Assembly (NCBI RefSeq): GCF_965279545.1
Contig: NZ_OZ257250.1
Location: 1,674,001-1,738,000 of the forward strand
Direction of reading: 5' to 3'
DNA length: 64,000 bases
Source: Methylibium sp965279545
Lineage (GTDB): Bacteria; Pseudomonadota; Gammaproteobacteria; Burkholderiales; Burkholderiaceae_C
Part shown: positions 56,261 through 64,000 of the stretch, piece by piece
Position numbering within the stretch: position 1 is the stretch's first letter
How the letters are laid out: each line of letters starts with the position of its first letter
Made by a program: the position numbers and the translations under genes
Notes under the pieces: model-generated
Told to the model about the DNA's origin: nothing
What the model saw: only the letters and a program-made list of their open reading frames with translations
Database searches by the model: none

Positions 56261-56962
56261 ATGGAAGCCACCACGACGCGCAAGGTGCCCGGCGGCCGCA
56301 TGGCGCGGCGTGAGCTGCACTTTATCTGGCTGCTGGACACCTCGGGATCGATGCGCGTGGACGGCAAGATCCAATCCTTGAACGTGGCGATCCGCGAGGC
56401 CGTCCCGCAACTGCAGTCTGCCGCGCGCGACAACCCCAATGTCGACGTGCTCGTGCGCGCGGTCAGCTTCTCGTCCGGCGCGCGCTGGCACATCGCCGAG
56501 CCCACGCCGGTCGCAGCGCTGCGCTGGAACGACGTGACCGCCGAGGGCCACACCGACATGGGCAAGGCACTGCAGCTCGTCGCCGAGGCCTTGAAGTCAC
56601 CACCGATGCCCGAGCGTGCCGTCTCGCCGGTCCTGGTGCTGGTGACCGACGGACACCACACCGACGACTTCAACGCCGGCCTCGCGGCGCTGATGGCCGA
56701 GCGCTGGGGCGCGGAGGCGGTGCGCATCGCGATCGCGATCGGCCGCGATGTCAGCCACGGCGCCCTGCGCAAGTTCATCGGCAACGACGAGCTGCAGCCC
56801 TTGCAGGCCAACAACCCCGAGGCCCTGGTGCAGCAGATCCGCTGGGCCTCGCGTTCCGGCGTCGAGTCCGCCTCCCAGGTGATCGACGACGCGCAGAAGA
56901 AGCGGCTCTACCAGGCCCAGGCCTCCAGCTCGACCGACGGCGTCGCCGGCGACGAGTGGTAG
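56261..56962 (+). CDS. TerY-like von Willebrand factor A domain protein
   Basis: A 233-residue cytoplasmic vWA protein. The metal-ion-dependent adhesion site is complete: DTSGSMRVDG (about 27-31), the threonine in EGHTDMGKAL (about 97) and the aspartate in VTDGHHTDD (about 130). It starts with a basic segment (MARRELHFIWLL) like TerY of tellurite-resistance-linked systems, whose members act with a PP2C phosphatase and a kinase. An internal ATG at 56300 is a possible alternative start. The PP2C gene begins two bases after its stop. Confidence 0.88.
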   Translation: MEATTTRKVPGGRMARRELHFIWLLDTSGSMRVDGKIQSLNVAIREAVPQLQSAARDNPNVDVLVRAVSFSSGARWHIAEPTPVAALRWNDVTAEGHTDMGKALQLVAEALKSPPMPERAVSPVLVLVTDGHHTDDFNAGLAALMAERWGAEAVRIAIAIGRDVSHGALRKFIGNDELQPLQANNPEALVQQIRWASRSGVESASQVIDDAQKKRLYQAQASSSTDGVAGDEW

Positions 56963-56964
56963 CC

Positions 56965-58245
56965 ATGTCGCAACCCGCAACCGGCTCCTTCGGCGGCTGG
57001 CAGGTGCGCAGCGCGTCGGTGCGTGGCGCCGCCCACCTGCGCGACGGCCTGCCGAACCAGGACAGCGCGGCGGTCTGGCCGCAGGAGGGACAGGACGCGC
57101 TGCCGATGATCGTCGCGATCGCCGATGGTCACGGCGGCGCGCGGCACTTCCGCAGTGCGGTCGGCGCCGCGATCGCGGTCGAGGTCACGGTGCGCGCGCT
57201 GCGCGAGCTCGCTCCCGAGATCGACGCCGCGGCACCGCAAGCGCGTGCCGCCCTCGTGTCGAACAGGCTGGCCGACCGCGTCGTCGGCGCGTGGTCGGCA
57301 GCGGTCGCCGCTCACCTGCTGTCGCACCCCGTTTCCGCGGACGAGTGGCGCGCGGTCGAGGCGCGCGAGGGCAACGCGGCACGGCAGTCGGTCGAGGCCG
57401 ACCCCGTCGTCGCCTATGGCGCCACGCTGCTGGCGGCGATGGTCACCGCGGAGTCGCTGGTGCTGGCGCAACTCGGTGACGGCGACATCCTGGCCGTCGT
57501 CCCGGACGGCCGCACCGTGCGCCCGGTCGCCAGCGACGAGCGCCTGGTCGGCAACCTCACCACCTCCCTGTGCCTGCCGACCGCGCGGGCCGATCTGCGA
57601 ACGAGCGTGGTGCCCGCGGCCGACGTGCCGTTCGAATTGCTGCTGCTGTCGACCGACGGCTACGCAAACTCGTTTCGCAGCGATGCCGATTTCCTGCTCG
57701 TCGGGCGCGACTTCCTCGAGATCGTTCGCGCCCAGGGGCTGGCCGGCCTGCACGACGAGTTGGAACAGATCCTGTCGCATGCGTCGGAGAACGGCAGCGG
57801 CGACGACATCACGCTGGGGCTGCTGTGGCGCCCCGGTGTCGCAGCCGGCGCCCTGCCAGCCGCCGCCGCCAGCCTCACGCAGAGCGAGGCGTCGCCCGCG
57901 GGCGACGGCGACGGCAGGACCCCGCCGAGGCGGCCGTCCAGCGAGGCCAGCGTGCTGCGCCAGCAACTCGATGCGCTGTCTTCGACGGCTCGCCGGCGCG
58001 GTTGGATCGCGCTGGCCGCGGCAGCGGTGGCCGCCTTGGCCCTGGGCGTCGCGTTGCGGCACCGCACGCCCGGAGACGGCAGCCCGCCCGGGTCGGCGGC
58101 AGCGACCGCCGCGACGACGTCGAATTCCAGGCTGGGTCATGCCCCCGGCGGCGCCGAACCCGCGGCCCAGAACAGTCCGGCCGACCACCCGGCATCGCAC
58201 GCTCCGCGCCCTACGGAACACAAGCGCCCACCCCGCACACCATGA
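56965..58245 (+). CDS. PP2C-type protein phosphatase with C-terminal membrane helix
   Basis: A 426-residue protein. The PPM/PP2C catalytic core has metal-site motifs LPNQDSAA, IADGHGG (about 54-58), LAQLGDGDIL, LLLSTDGYAN (about 229) and GSGDDITLGLL (about 280). A linker leads to a membrane helix at about 347-365 (WIALAAAAVAALALGVAL) and a 60-residue proline-rich end. It probably dephosphorylates targets of the kinase at 52779. It starts two bases after the vWA stop and its own stop overlaps the next start (ATGA), so the genes form one operon. Confidence 0.92.
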   Translation: MSQPATGSFGGWQVRSASVRGAAHLRDGLPNQDSAAVWPQEGQDALPMIVAIADGHGGARHFRSAVGAAIAVEVTVRALRELAPEIDAAAPQARAALVSNRLADRVVGAWSAAVAAHLLSHPVSADEWRAVEAREGNAARQSVEADPVVAYGATLLAAMVTAESLVLAQLGDGDILAVVPDGRTVRPVASDERLVGNLTTSLCLPTARADLRTSVVPAADVPFELLLLSTDGYANSFRSDADFLLVGRDFLEIVRAQGLAGLHDELEQILSHASENGSGDDITLGLLWRPGVAAGALPAAAASLTQSEASPAGDGDGRTPPRRPSSEASVLRQQLDALSSTARRRGWIALAAAAVAALALGVALRHRTPGDGSPPGSAAATAATTSNSRLGHAPGGAEPAAQNSPADHPASHAPRPTEHKRPPRTP

Positions 58246-59192
58246 GCACCGCGCGTCCGCCCCATCCCCCCGCAGCCGTGCCGCCAGAAGCATCGAGCGC
58301 CGACGCACGCGCGCGCGCCGCGCTGTGCCGGCTGGTCGCCGAGCGCGGCGTCGCACTCGCTGCCGACAGCAGCCTGCTGCAAGCCTTGCTGGCCGACGAA
58401 TGCGGTGACGCGCGGCAGGCCAACACGCTGGTCTGCGTGGCGGCCGAGGAGCGCGTGCCGGCCGACCTGTCGGCCAGCCACGGCGAGCCGCTCATCGTGC
58501 TGATCCCGCGCCTTGCGACGCGGCTTGCGAGGTCGCGCGGTCTGGACATCCGGTCCGCACGCTGGGCCGTCGACAGCTGGGCGCTGGCGCTGGCGCTGGC
58601 CACGCCCGAAGCGCTGGCCGCGATCCCGCTCCCGCCGCTGCCGGGCGGGATGATGCAGCGCTTGCCGGAGCCGGTGCGCGCCGTCGCGAACCTGCTGGTC
58701 GAGAAGCGCCGCGCCATCGGCGTGATCGTCGCCGTGCTCGTGATCTGGTGGGTCGGGCGGGAGGTGCTCGACCAGGTGTCGAACGCGGGGGCCCTGCGGG
58801 CCCTGCTGCCCCCGCAGTCGGGCGCGGTCCACGCGCGTGCGGCCCGCAAGGACAACCAGGACGGCGTCGAATTCCTGATCCCGGTGCAGGTGGGCGGAGC
58901 GAAGTTCCAGCGCTGTGAACTGGGCTCCTGGATCAACTACCGCAGCGGCGGCAAGGTGATGGCGCGCACGCCACGGGGTGCCTACGCGACACCGGATGGC
59001 CAGATGTCGCGCATGCAGTTCTGGTTTCCACGCTGGCACGACGAGAGCAGCGTGCGGGCCATCTTCTTCCCCGCCAGCGAGTTCCCGCTGCGTGACGCCG
59101 GGCGTGCCGTGCAGTACGACCTGGTGATGCAGTTCCGCTGCGCCGGCCAGGTGCTGATCGGCCGCACACGGGTGCCGATCGTGTTCGAGTGA
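58242..59192 (+). CDS. Single-pass membrane protein of unknown function, paralogue 1
   Basis: A 316-residue protein. The cytoplasmic N-terminal domain (about 20-125) contains ALCRLVAERG, ALLADECGDARQANTL, LIPRLATRLARSRGLD and ARWAVDSWALALAL, which repeat closely in the next gene product. One membrane helix lies at about 159-175 (AIGVIVAVLVIWWVG). The C-terminal 125 residues are probably periplasmic and beta-rich (FLIPVQVGGAKFQRCELGSW, FFPASEFPLRDAG, VLIGRTRVPIVFE). No enzymatic motif is seen. It overlaps the PP2C stop, so it is translated with the phosphatase. Confidence 0.75.
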   Translation: MSTARPPHPPAAVPPEASSADARARAALCRLVAERGVALAADSSLLQALLADECGDARQANTLVCVAAEERVPADLSASHGEPLIVLIPRLATRLARSRGLDIRSARWAVDSWALALALATPEALAAIPLPPLPGGMMQRLPEPVRAVANLLVEKRRAIGVIVAVLVIWWVGREVLDQVSNAGALRALLPPQSGAVHARAARKDNQDGVEFLIPVQVGGAKFQRCELGSWINYRSGGKVMARTPRGAYATPDGQMSRMQFWFPRWHDESSVRAIFFPASEFPLRDAGRAVQYDLVMQFRCAGQVLIGRTRVPIVFE

Positions 59193-59206
59193 ATTCGAGA
59201 CTTGCC

Positions 59207-60184
59207 ATGAACGACAGTGCGCGCAGCGCCCTAAGACGACTGATCGCCGAGTTCGATGCCGGGCTGCGGCGCGATCCGCAGCGCCTGGGCGGGCTGCTGC
59301 GCGATGAATGCGGAGAGGCCAAGCAGGAAATCAACCTGCTGATCGATGCGATGCACGAGCAGGTCGTCGACGAACTCGCGGGCGCGACCGAGCCGCTGCA
59401 GGTGGTGCTGCCGCGGCTCGCACAGCGGATGACGATGCACCGCGGCACCGACCCCGCTTACGCGCGCTGGGCCGTCGAGAGCTGGGCCCTCGCGCTCGGC
59501 ATGGACGTCGCGGCATCGACGCCGGCACCGGCGCCGGGTCCGATGCGCCCGCCCGCACCAGCGCCCGGTCCCCACGGCGTGCCGCCGCCCGCGCCGACGC
59601 GATCGCTGTTCGAGCGCCTGGGCAGTTGGTTCATCGCTGCAAACGGCAGGCCGCGCTGGAAGGTCGTGCTGCCGATCGCGCTCTTGATACTCGCCCCCTT
59701 CCTCACCAAGACCGCACCCGCGCGCGCGCCCTACATCGTCAAGATCGACTTCGGCGGCCGCAGCTTCACGGGCAACGACTCGTCGGTCGAGCCCGTCACC
59801 TCGCTGGTCGGCGACGGCCAGCGCTACCCCGCCGAGATCTATTTCGAGGATCCGCAGGCCGACATCGAGCAACTGCGCGTGCGCATGCTGGTCGGCGAAT
59901 TCGCGGGCGGCAAGACGGAGAACGTCTACAAGGTCGAATTGCGCGGTCGTTCCAGCGGCAAGTTCATCCACACCTTCAGCGGTTCGGCAGCGACGGCGGT
60001 GCTCACCGCCGAGCTGACGCTGATCGACCTGGAAGGCAACGTCAGCAAGCCGGTGCTGCTGCGCTACGCGTTCCAGGCTCCGCCGCAGCGCGGCGGCAAC
60101 CGCGCCCCGGCCGCGACATCCGACCCGCGCCAGTTGCTGCCCCAAGGCCTGCGCTGGCCGAGTTCCGGCGGCAGCAAGCGCTAG
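59207..60184 (+). CDS. Single-pass membrane protein of unknown function, paralogue 2
   Basis: A 325-residue protein with the same N-terminal domain as the preceding gene product (ALRRLIAEFDAGL, LLRDECGEAKQEINLL, VLPRLAQRMTMHRGTD, ARWAVESWALALGM). A proline/alanine/glycine linker and one membrane helix (about 153-170, KVVLPIALLILAPFL) follow. The different C-terminal domain is beta-rich (YIVKIDFGGRSFTGND, RMLVGEFAGGKTENVYKVEL). An upstream in-frame GTG at 59189 overlaps the previous stop and is an alternative start. It is the last gene of the plus-strand signalling operon. Confidence 0.75.
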   Translation: MNDSARSALRRLIAEFDAGLRRDPQRLGGLLRDECGEAKQEINLLIDAMHEQVVDELAGATEPLQVVLPRLAQRMTMHRGTDPAYARWAVESWALALGMDVAASTPAPAPGPMRPPAPAPGPHGVPPPAPTRSLFERLGSWFIAANGRPRWKVVLPIALLILAPFLTKTAPARAPYIVKIDFGGRSFTGNDSSVEPVTSLVGDGQRYPAEIYFEDPQADIEQLRVRMLVGEFAGGKTENVYKVELRGRSSGKFIHTFSGSAATAVLTAELTLIDLEGNVSKPVLLRYAFQAPPQRGGNRAPAATSDPRQLLPQGLRWPSSGGSKR

Positions 60185-60348
60185 GCGGGGCTGCCGCGGC
60201 GAACTCATACGGCATTGCATTCAAACGCATCAGTTGGAAGCTTGGGCCCGAGTGCGTTGCGGTGTTCGGTGTCTTTGTCCGGAAAGCCGACTGTCAAACG
60301 TCAGCGAGGGCGTCGGGTGACTTGATAGGTTCGAACGTGGATTGGTAT

Positions 60349-61044
60349 CTAGGCGTCGCAGCGGTACGCCATGCAGGCGACGTGGTGCGCGTCGAGCTCG
60401 ATATCCGTGAAAGCCCAGCATGCCGCTGAACTGCCGGCGTTTCGGTCGTACAGCAGGCGCGGCAGGCCTGCGGCGTCCTCGACGATGCTGATATCGTGCA
60501 GCGGGCGGCTCAGGCCCTCACCGAGCGCCTTGACATAGGCCTCTTTCCGAACCCACACGGTGGCGAAGGCACGAGCACGATGACTGTCCGGCACACCGTT
60601 CAGGAACGCGAGTTCTTCCCGGGACAGCACGCCTTCGAACTGATCGATGCGCGCCAGGTCCTCCCGCACGGCCTCGACATCGACGCCGATCGGCGCCGCG
60701 GCGTCGATCGCGTGCAACACCCAGTCGCCGGAATGACTGGTATTGAAGTGCAGCGAGAAGCGCGCATCGGCCAAAAAGGGTTTGCCGAACTCGTTCCTGC
60801 AGAACGCGAGGTCTCGCCCGGCGACGCCGATCAAGCTGCCGAGGATCTGGCGCAGACTGCTTCGAGCAATGACAAAACGCGCGCGATCGGCTTCGTTGCG
60901 ATAGCGCCGGGCCTGTTGCCGCTCGGCGTCGTCGAGCCACGGCCAGTGCGCTTCGAGATGCGAGGACTCGGTGCTGACGCGGAGCCGCCGCACCTCCCGC
61001 CGGCAGGAAGACGCCTCGTCGCGCATCGACACCGTGGAGTGCAT
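60349..61044 (-). CDS. 4'-phosphopantetheinyl transferase (Sfp/EntD type)
   Basis: Activates carrier-protein domains by transferring phosphopantetheine from CoA to the conserved serine. It has 231 residues, the Sfp length. Both signatures are present: the Mg-binding IGVDVEAVRED and the WVRKEAYVKALGEGL segment. FCRNEFGKPFL and LHFNTSHSGDWVLHA are also typical. Its ATG overlaps the stop codon of the peptide synthetase gene, so the transferase is translationally coupled to the enzyme it most likely primes. Confidence 0.95.
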   Translation of the reverse strand: MHSTVSMRDEASSCRREVRRLRVSTESSHLEAHWPWLDDAERQQARRYRNEADRARFVIARSSLRQILGSLIGVAGRDLAFCRNEFGKPFLADARFSLHFNTSHSGDWVLHAIDAAAPIGVDVEAVREDLARIDQFEGVLSREELAFLNGVPDSHRARAFATVWVRKEAYVKALGEGLSRPLHDISIVEDAAGLPRLLYDRNAGSSAACWAFTDIELDAHHVACMAYRCDA

Positions 61045-64000
61045 CAGACCGAAGCGACGGCTCTCTCGCCGGGTGCGCGAGTTTCATCGCCGGGCCCCGG
61101 CAGGCGCTCGCTGAGCAAGGCCGCGAGCGCGCGCGCGTGCTGCGCTTCGAGCATGTCGCTGTGGCTGCATTGCAGGTTGCCGACGTCGACGCCTTGTCCG
61201 ATCAGGCTGCTCCATCCCATCAGCAGATCGTCTTCGATCATGCCGGGCCGGTATTCCTTGACCGCGGCGCGGATCAGCGTCAGCCGCCCCGGATAGAAGG
61301 TCGGGACATAGGCCCTCCAGGCGTCGTAGACCCGCTTTGCCTGGGCTTCGATCGCGCGCACGAAGGCGGCCGTCGGGTCGACGACATCCGTGGCCTTGAA
61401 CACGGTCGGGTCGTCGGCGAAGCCGAAGTACTTCTTCAGCATCTTGAATCTTTCGACCAGGTAGGCAGCCGCCTCGTGCGGCTCGAAGCTCCATGCGTGC
61501 TTGATATGCAAAGCCGCTCGCACCAGGAAAGAGCGCCGGCGCGGATAGCCCGGCGCCGCGCAATCGAGCAGCGCGAGCAGGCCGACCGATTCGCCGTCGC
61601 GCTGGAGTTGTTGGGCGATCTCGTAGACGATCTTGCCGCCCAGCGAGAACCCTGCCAGGTGGTAGGGGCCGCAGGGCTGGATCTTGCGCATGTCTTGCCG
61701 CATCTGCGTCGCGATGTCGACCACCGTGATCGCGGCGCCGGGAGACTCATCGACCGCGTTGAAGTCGAGCACGTACAGCGGCTGGTCGTCACCGAGTTCA
61801 TCGGCCAGCTTGCGAAACGGCAGAAGCGCCCCGCCAAAGCCTGAAACGAAGAACAGCGGCACTCGCGCGCCTCGCGCCTGCACCGCGACCGCGCAACTCG
61901 ACCGCGGCCGCTGTTGCGGCAAGCGCAGCATCGAGGCCTGACCCCGGATCGTCGGTGCTTCGAACAGCGCGGCCAGGCCGAAGCTGCAACCGAACTGCTT
62001 GTCGACCGCATCGAGCAGCTTGATGGCCAGCAGGGAATGGCCGCCGAGTTCGAAGAAGCTGTCTTCGGGGCCGATCGGCCGGACTCCCAGAACGTTCTCC
62101 CAGATGCGTTGCAGCCTGCGCTCGAGATCGTCGGCCGGACTGTCTTGCCTGGCGGCACGCTCGACGGGAACGAGGATGGGGCTGGGCAGCGCCGCACGGT
62201 CGAACTTGCCGTTCGCGGTCAAAGGCAAGGCGTCGAGCATGACCACCGACGAAGGCAGCATGTACGACGGGAGCTGCGTGGCAAGGCGGTCGCACAGTTC
62301 CTTGGCCGACGGCGCGCTGGACGGATCGGACGCCACCACGTAGGCGACCAGTCGCTTGTCTCCCGGCTGATCCTCCCGAACGATGACGGCGCATTGCGCA
62401 ATACCGGTCTCGCGCGCAAGAGCGGCCTCGATCTCGCCCAGCTCGATGCGGAATCCGCGCAGCTTCACCTGCCGGTCGATGCGGCCGCAGTAGTCCAGGT
62501 CGCCGCAAGGCCGATAGCGCACCAGATCACCGGTCCGGTACAAGCGCTCGCCCGGCCGGAAGGGGTCGGCGACGAATCGCTCGCCCGTCAGCTCGGTGCG
62601 GTTCAGGTATTCGCGCGCCAGTCCCGATCCGCCGATATAGAGCTCGCCGACGACACCGACCGGCACCGGTTGGAGCGACGAGTCCAGCACGTGGCAGCGC
62701 GTGTTGGCGACGGGTCGGCCGATCGGGACGCGGGGTGGCGTCATGGACCGGATCGGCGGCACCTCGTACCAGGTCGCGAAGGTGGTCGTCTCGGTCGGGC
62801 CGTACACGTTGAGCAGTCGCTTCGGCGGCCCGGCGTCGATCACCCGCTGCACGGCGACCGGGTCGACTTCCTCGCCGCCGAACAGCAGGTGATCGAGCCG
62901 GCGAAATATTTCAGGGGACCGCGCAGCGTGCTCGTTGAACAGTGCCGTGGTCAGGAACATCGTGTTGATGCGATGCACCTCGATCTGGTGCGCGAGCGCC
63001 GCGCCCGACAGCAGCGTCTCCCTGGGCACGATGACGAGTCGCGCGCCGTTCAACAAGGCGCCCCAGATCTCGAAGGTGGCCGCGTCGAACGAGCTGTTCG
63101 ACGCCTGGGCCACGCCGTCCGCCGGGCCGAGTCGCACATAGTCGGTGTCGACCACGAGCCGGACCACCGCGCGATGCGAGACCGCCACCCCTTTTGGCGT
63201 GCCGGTGGAGCCGGAGGTGTAGATGACGTAGGCCAGGTGCTCCGGGGTGGCCAGCGCGGGCAGGTCGGTGTCGGGCTGGTGCGTCAGCGCGGCCCAGTCG
63301 CTGTCGATGCACAGCACCCGCGCGCCGCTCCCGGGCAGCTGCGCTCGCAGCGCCTGCTCCGTGATCACCACCGGGGCCGCGGTATCACCGAGCATGAAGG
63401 CCAGCCGCTCGCTCGGGTACTGCGGATCGAGCGGCACGTAGGCCCCACCGGCCTTCAGGATCGCCAGCAGCGCCACCACCATGGCGGGGCTGCGCTGCAG
63501 GCACAGCCCCACCAGCACGTCGGGCCCCACGCCCAGCCCGCGCAGCTCGTGCGCCAGGCGGTTGGCACGCCGGTTGAGTTCGGCGTAGCCGAGCTGCTGG
63601 CTGTCCAGGATCACCGCGATCGCCTGGGGGCTGCGCCGCACCTGTGCCTCGAAGAGCTGGTGCAGGTTGTGCTGCGCAGGAAACTCGCGGGCCGTGTCGT
63701 TCCACGCCTGCAGCACGTGCTCTCGTTCGTCGGCCCGCATCAGCGGCAGCCTCATGATCGATTGCCCGGGATCCGCAGCGATGGCTTCGAGCAGGCAGCC
63801 CAGCTGCCGACCCATGCGCTCGATGCTGCCCGCATCGAACAGATCCGTCGCGTACTCCAGCACCCCTTGCAACACTCCGTCCACCTCGGTCAGCGCGAGC
63901 AGGAGATCGAACTTGGCGGTAGCGCGAGGCAACGGCAGCCGCTCGGCGCGCAGCCCGCTCAGGGTGAGCTCGCTGGCAGGCATGTTCTGCAGCGCGAACG
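61044..64000 (-). CDS. Non-ribosomal peptide synthetase, terminal module (partial, 5' end outside window)
   Basis: About 985 residues are visible without a start. The C-terminal end of a condensation domain leads into an adenylation domain (VIYTSGSTGTPKG, FDAATFEIWG, LNVYGPTETT, YRTGDLVRY, NGKFDR). A thiolation domain (FFELGGHSLLAIKLL, phosphopantetheine serine) and a thioesterase (nucleophile in GFSLGG, C-terminal His in CSHSDML) follow. The order C-A-T-TE marks the last module, releasing the product. Hand-read specificity positions are D235, A236, F239, L299, G301, V322, T330, F331 and K517, with 278 unclear. They suggest a small or hydrophobic residue, low certainty. The product is unknown. 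Confidence 0.95.
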   Translation of the reverse strand, partial: FALQNMPASELTLSGLRAERLPLPRATAKFDLLLALTEVDGVLQGVLEYATDLFDAGSIERMGRQLGCLLEAIAADPGQSIMRLPLMRADEREHVLQAWNDTAREFPAQHNLHQLFEAQVRRSPQAIAVILDSQQLGYAELNRRANRLAHELRGLGVGPDVLVGLCLQRSPAMVVALLAILKAGGAYVPLDPQYPSERLAFMLGDTAAPVVITEQALRAQLPGSGARVLCIDSDWAALTHQPDTDLPALATPEHLAYVIYTSGSTGTPKGVAVSHRAVVRLVVDTDYVRLGPADGVAQASNSSFDAATFEIWGALLNGARLVIVPRETLLSGAALAHQIEVHRINTMFLTTALFNEHAARSPEIFRRLDHLLFGGEEVDPVAVQRVIDAGPPKRLLNVYGPTETTTFATWYEVPPIRSMTPPRVPIGRPVANTRCHVLDSSLQPVPVGVVGELYIGGSGLAREYLNRTELTGERFVADPFRPGERLYRTGDLVRYRPCGDLDYCGRIDRQVKLRGFRIELGEIEAALARETGIAQCAVIVREDQPGDKRLVAYVVASDPSSAPSAKELCDRLATQLPSYMLPSSVVMLDALPLTANGKFDRAALPSPILVPVERAARQDSPADDLERRLQRIWENVLGVRPIGPEDSFFELGGHSLLAIKLLDAVDKQFGCSFGLAALFEAPTIRGQASMLRLPQQRPRSSCAVAVQARGARVPLFFVSGFGGALLPFRKLADELGDDQPLYVLDFNAVDESPGAAITVVDIATQMRQDMRKIQPCGPYHLAGFSLGGKIVYEIAQQLQRDGESVGLLALLDCAAPGYPRRRSFLVRAALHIKHAWSFEPHEAAAYLVERFKMLKKYFGFADDPTVFKATDVVDPTAAFVRAIEAQAKRVYDAWRAYVPTFYPGRLTLIRAAVKEYRPGMIEDDLLMGWSSLIGQGVDVGNLQCSHSDMLEAQHARALAALLSERLPGPGDETRAPGERAVASV

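Noticed and set aside
52000..60200. The signalling cluster as a canonical tellurite resistance (Ter) locus
   Set aside because: Only the vWA protein, PP2C and kinase resemble Ter-associated parts; no TerC, TerD/TerZ or TerB-like gene is present, and a sigma/anti-sigma pair and PrsW are added.

Overview
The window is a GC-rich chromosomal segment with dense, short-spaced gene clusters. The gene content (ilvBHC, a sigma factor followed by DUF3619 and DUF3106 genes, aceE-aceF-lpdA with lipoyl domains on E3, malonate decarboxylase fed by a TRAP transporter) points to a betaproteobacterium of the order Burkholderiales, probably the Rubrivivax/Leptothrix/Methylibium lineage. That placement is an inference from protein style and gene order, not from a marker gene. 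No rRNA, tRNA, CRISPR array or insertion sequence was found. No gene-free stretch exceeds 300 bases.

Layout. 1-3311 (-): branched-chain amino acid genes ilvB-ilvH-ilvC, ilvC cut by the window edge. 3558-6896 (+): ECF-like sigma factor, DUF3619, DUF3106, RDD, dgkA and LOG-family genes. 6913-12069: glnB and nadE, a COG3146 acyltransferase-like gene, ornithine aminotransferase and its divergent Lrp-type regulator. 12169-18315: an M16 peptidase, soluble pyrophosphatase and, divergently, a membrane H+-pyrophosphatase with an OmpA-like tail. 18443-28978: a small hydratase, the pyruvate dehydrogenase genes (-), and a divergent PAS histidine kinase/FixJ-type regulator pair. 29067-40354: housekeeping genes (folD, prlC, rpiA, pyrD, waaA, waaC, phosphomannomutase, ogt, an EamA exporter). 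40436-50597: a complete malonate decarboxylase operon (mdcA-C-D-E-G-B-H) behind a dctP-dctQ-dctM TRAP transporter, with a divergent GntR regulator and a strong inverted repeat between them.

50726-60184 is the most unusual part. On the minus strand are a kinase-like protein, a sigma-factor-like protein and a putative anti-sigma protein with two zinc-finger motifs, one membrane helix and Sel1 repeats. Divergently on the plus strand are a small secreted protein, a PrsW-type intramembrane protease, a TerY-like vWA protein, a PP2C phosphatase and two paralogous single-pass membrane proteins. The kinase and the PrsW protein appear to end in the same FHA-like domain. Together this looks like an envelope-signalling module that joins a Ser/Thr kinase/PP2C/vWA triad to sigma/anti-sigma control and an intramembrane protease. 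60349-64000 (-) holds the end of a non-ribosomal peptide synthetase (C-A-T-TE termination module) translationally coupled to its own phosphopantetheinyl transferase. A broken 3' remnant of a thiolase gene lies at 50628-50725.
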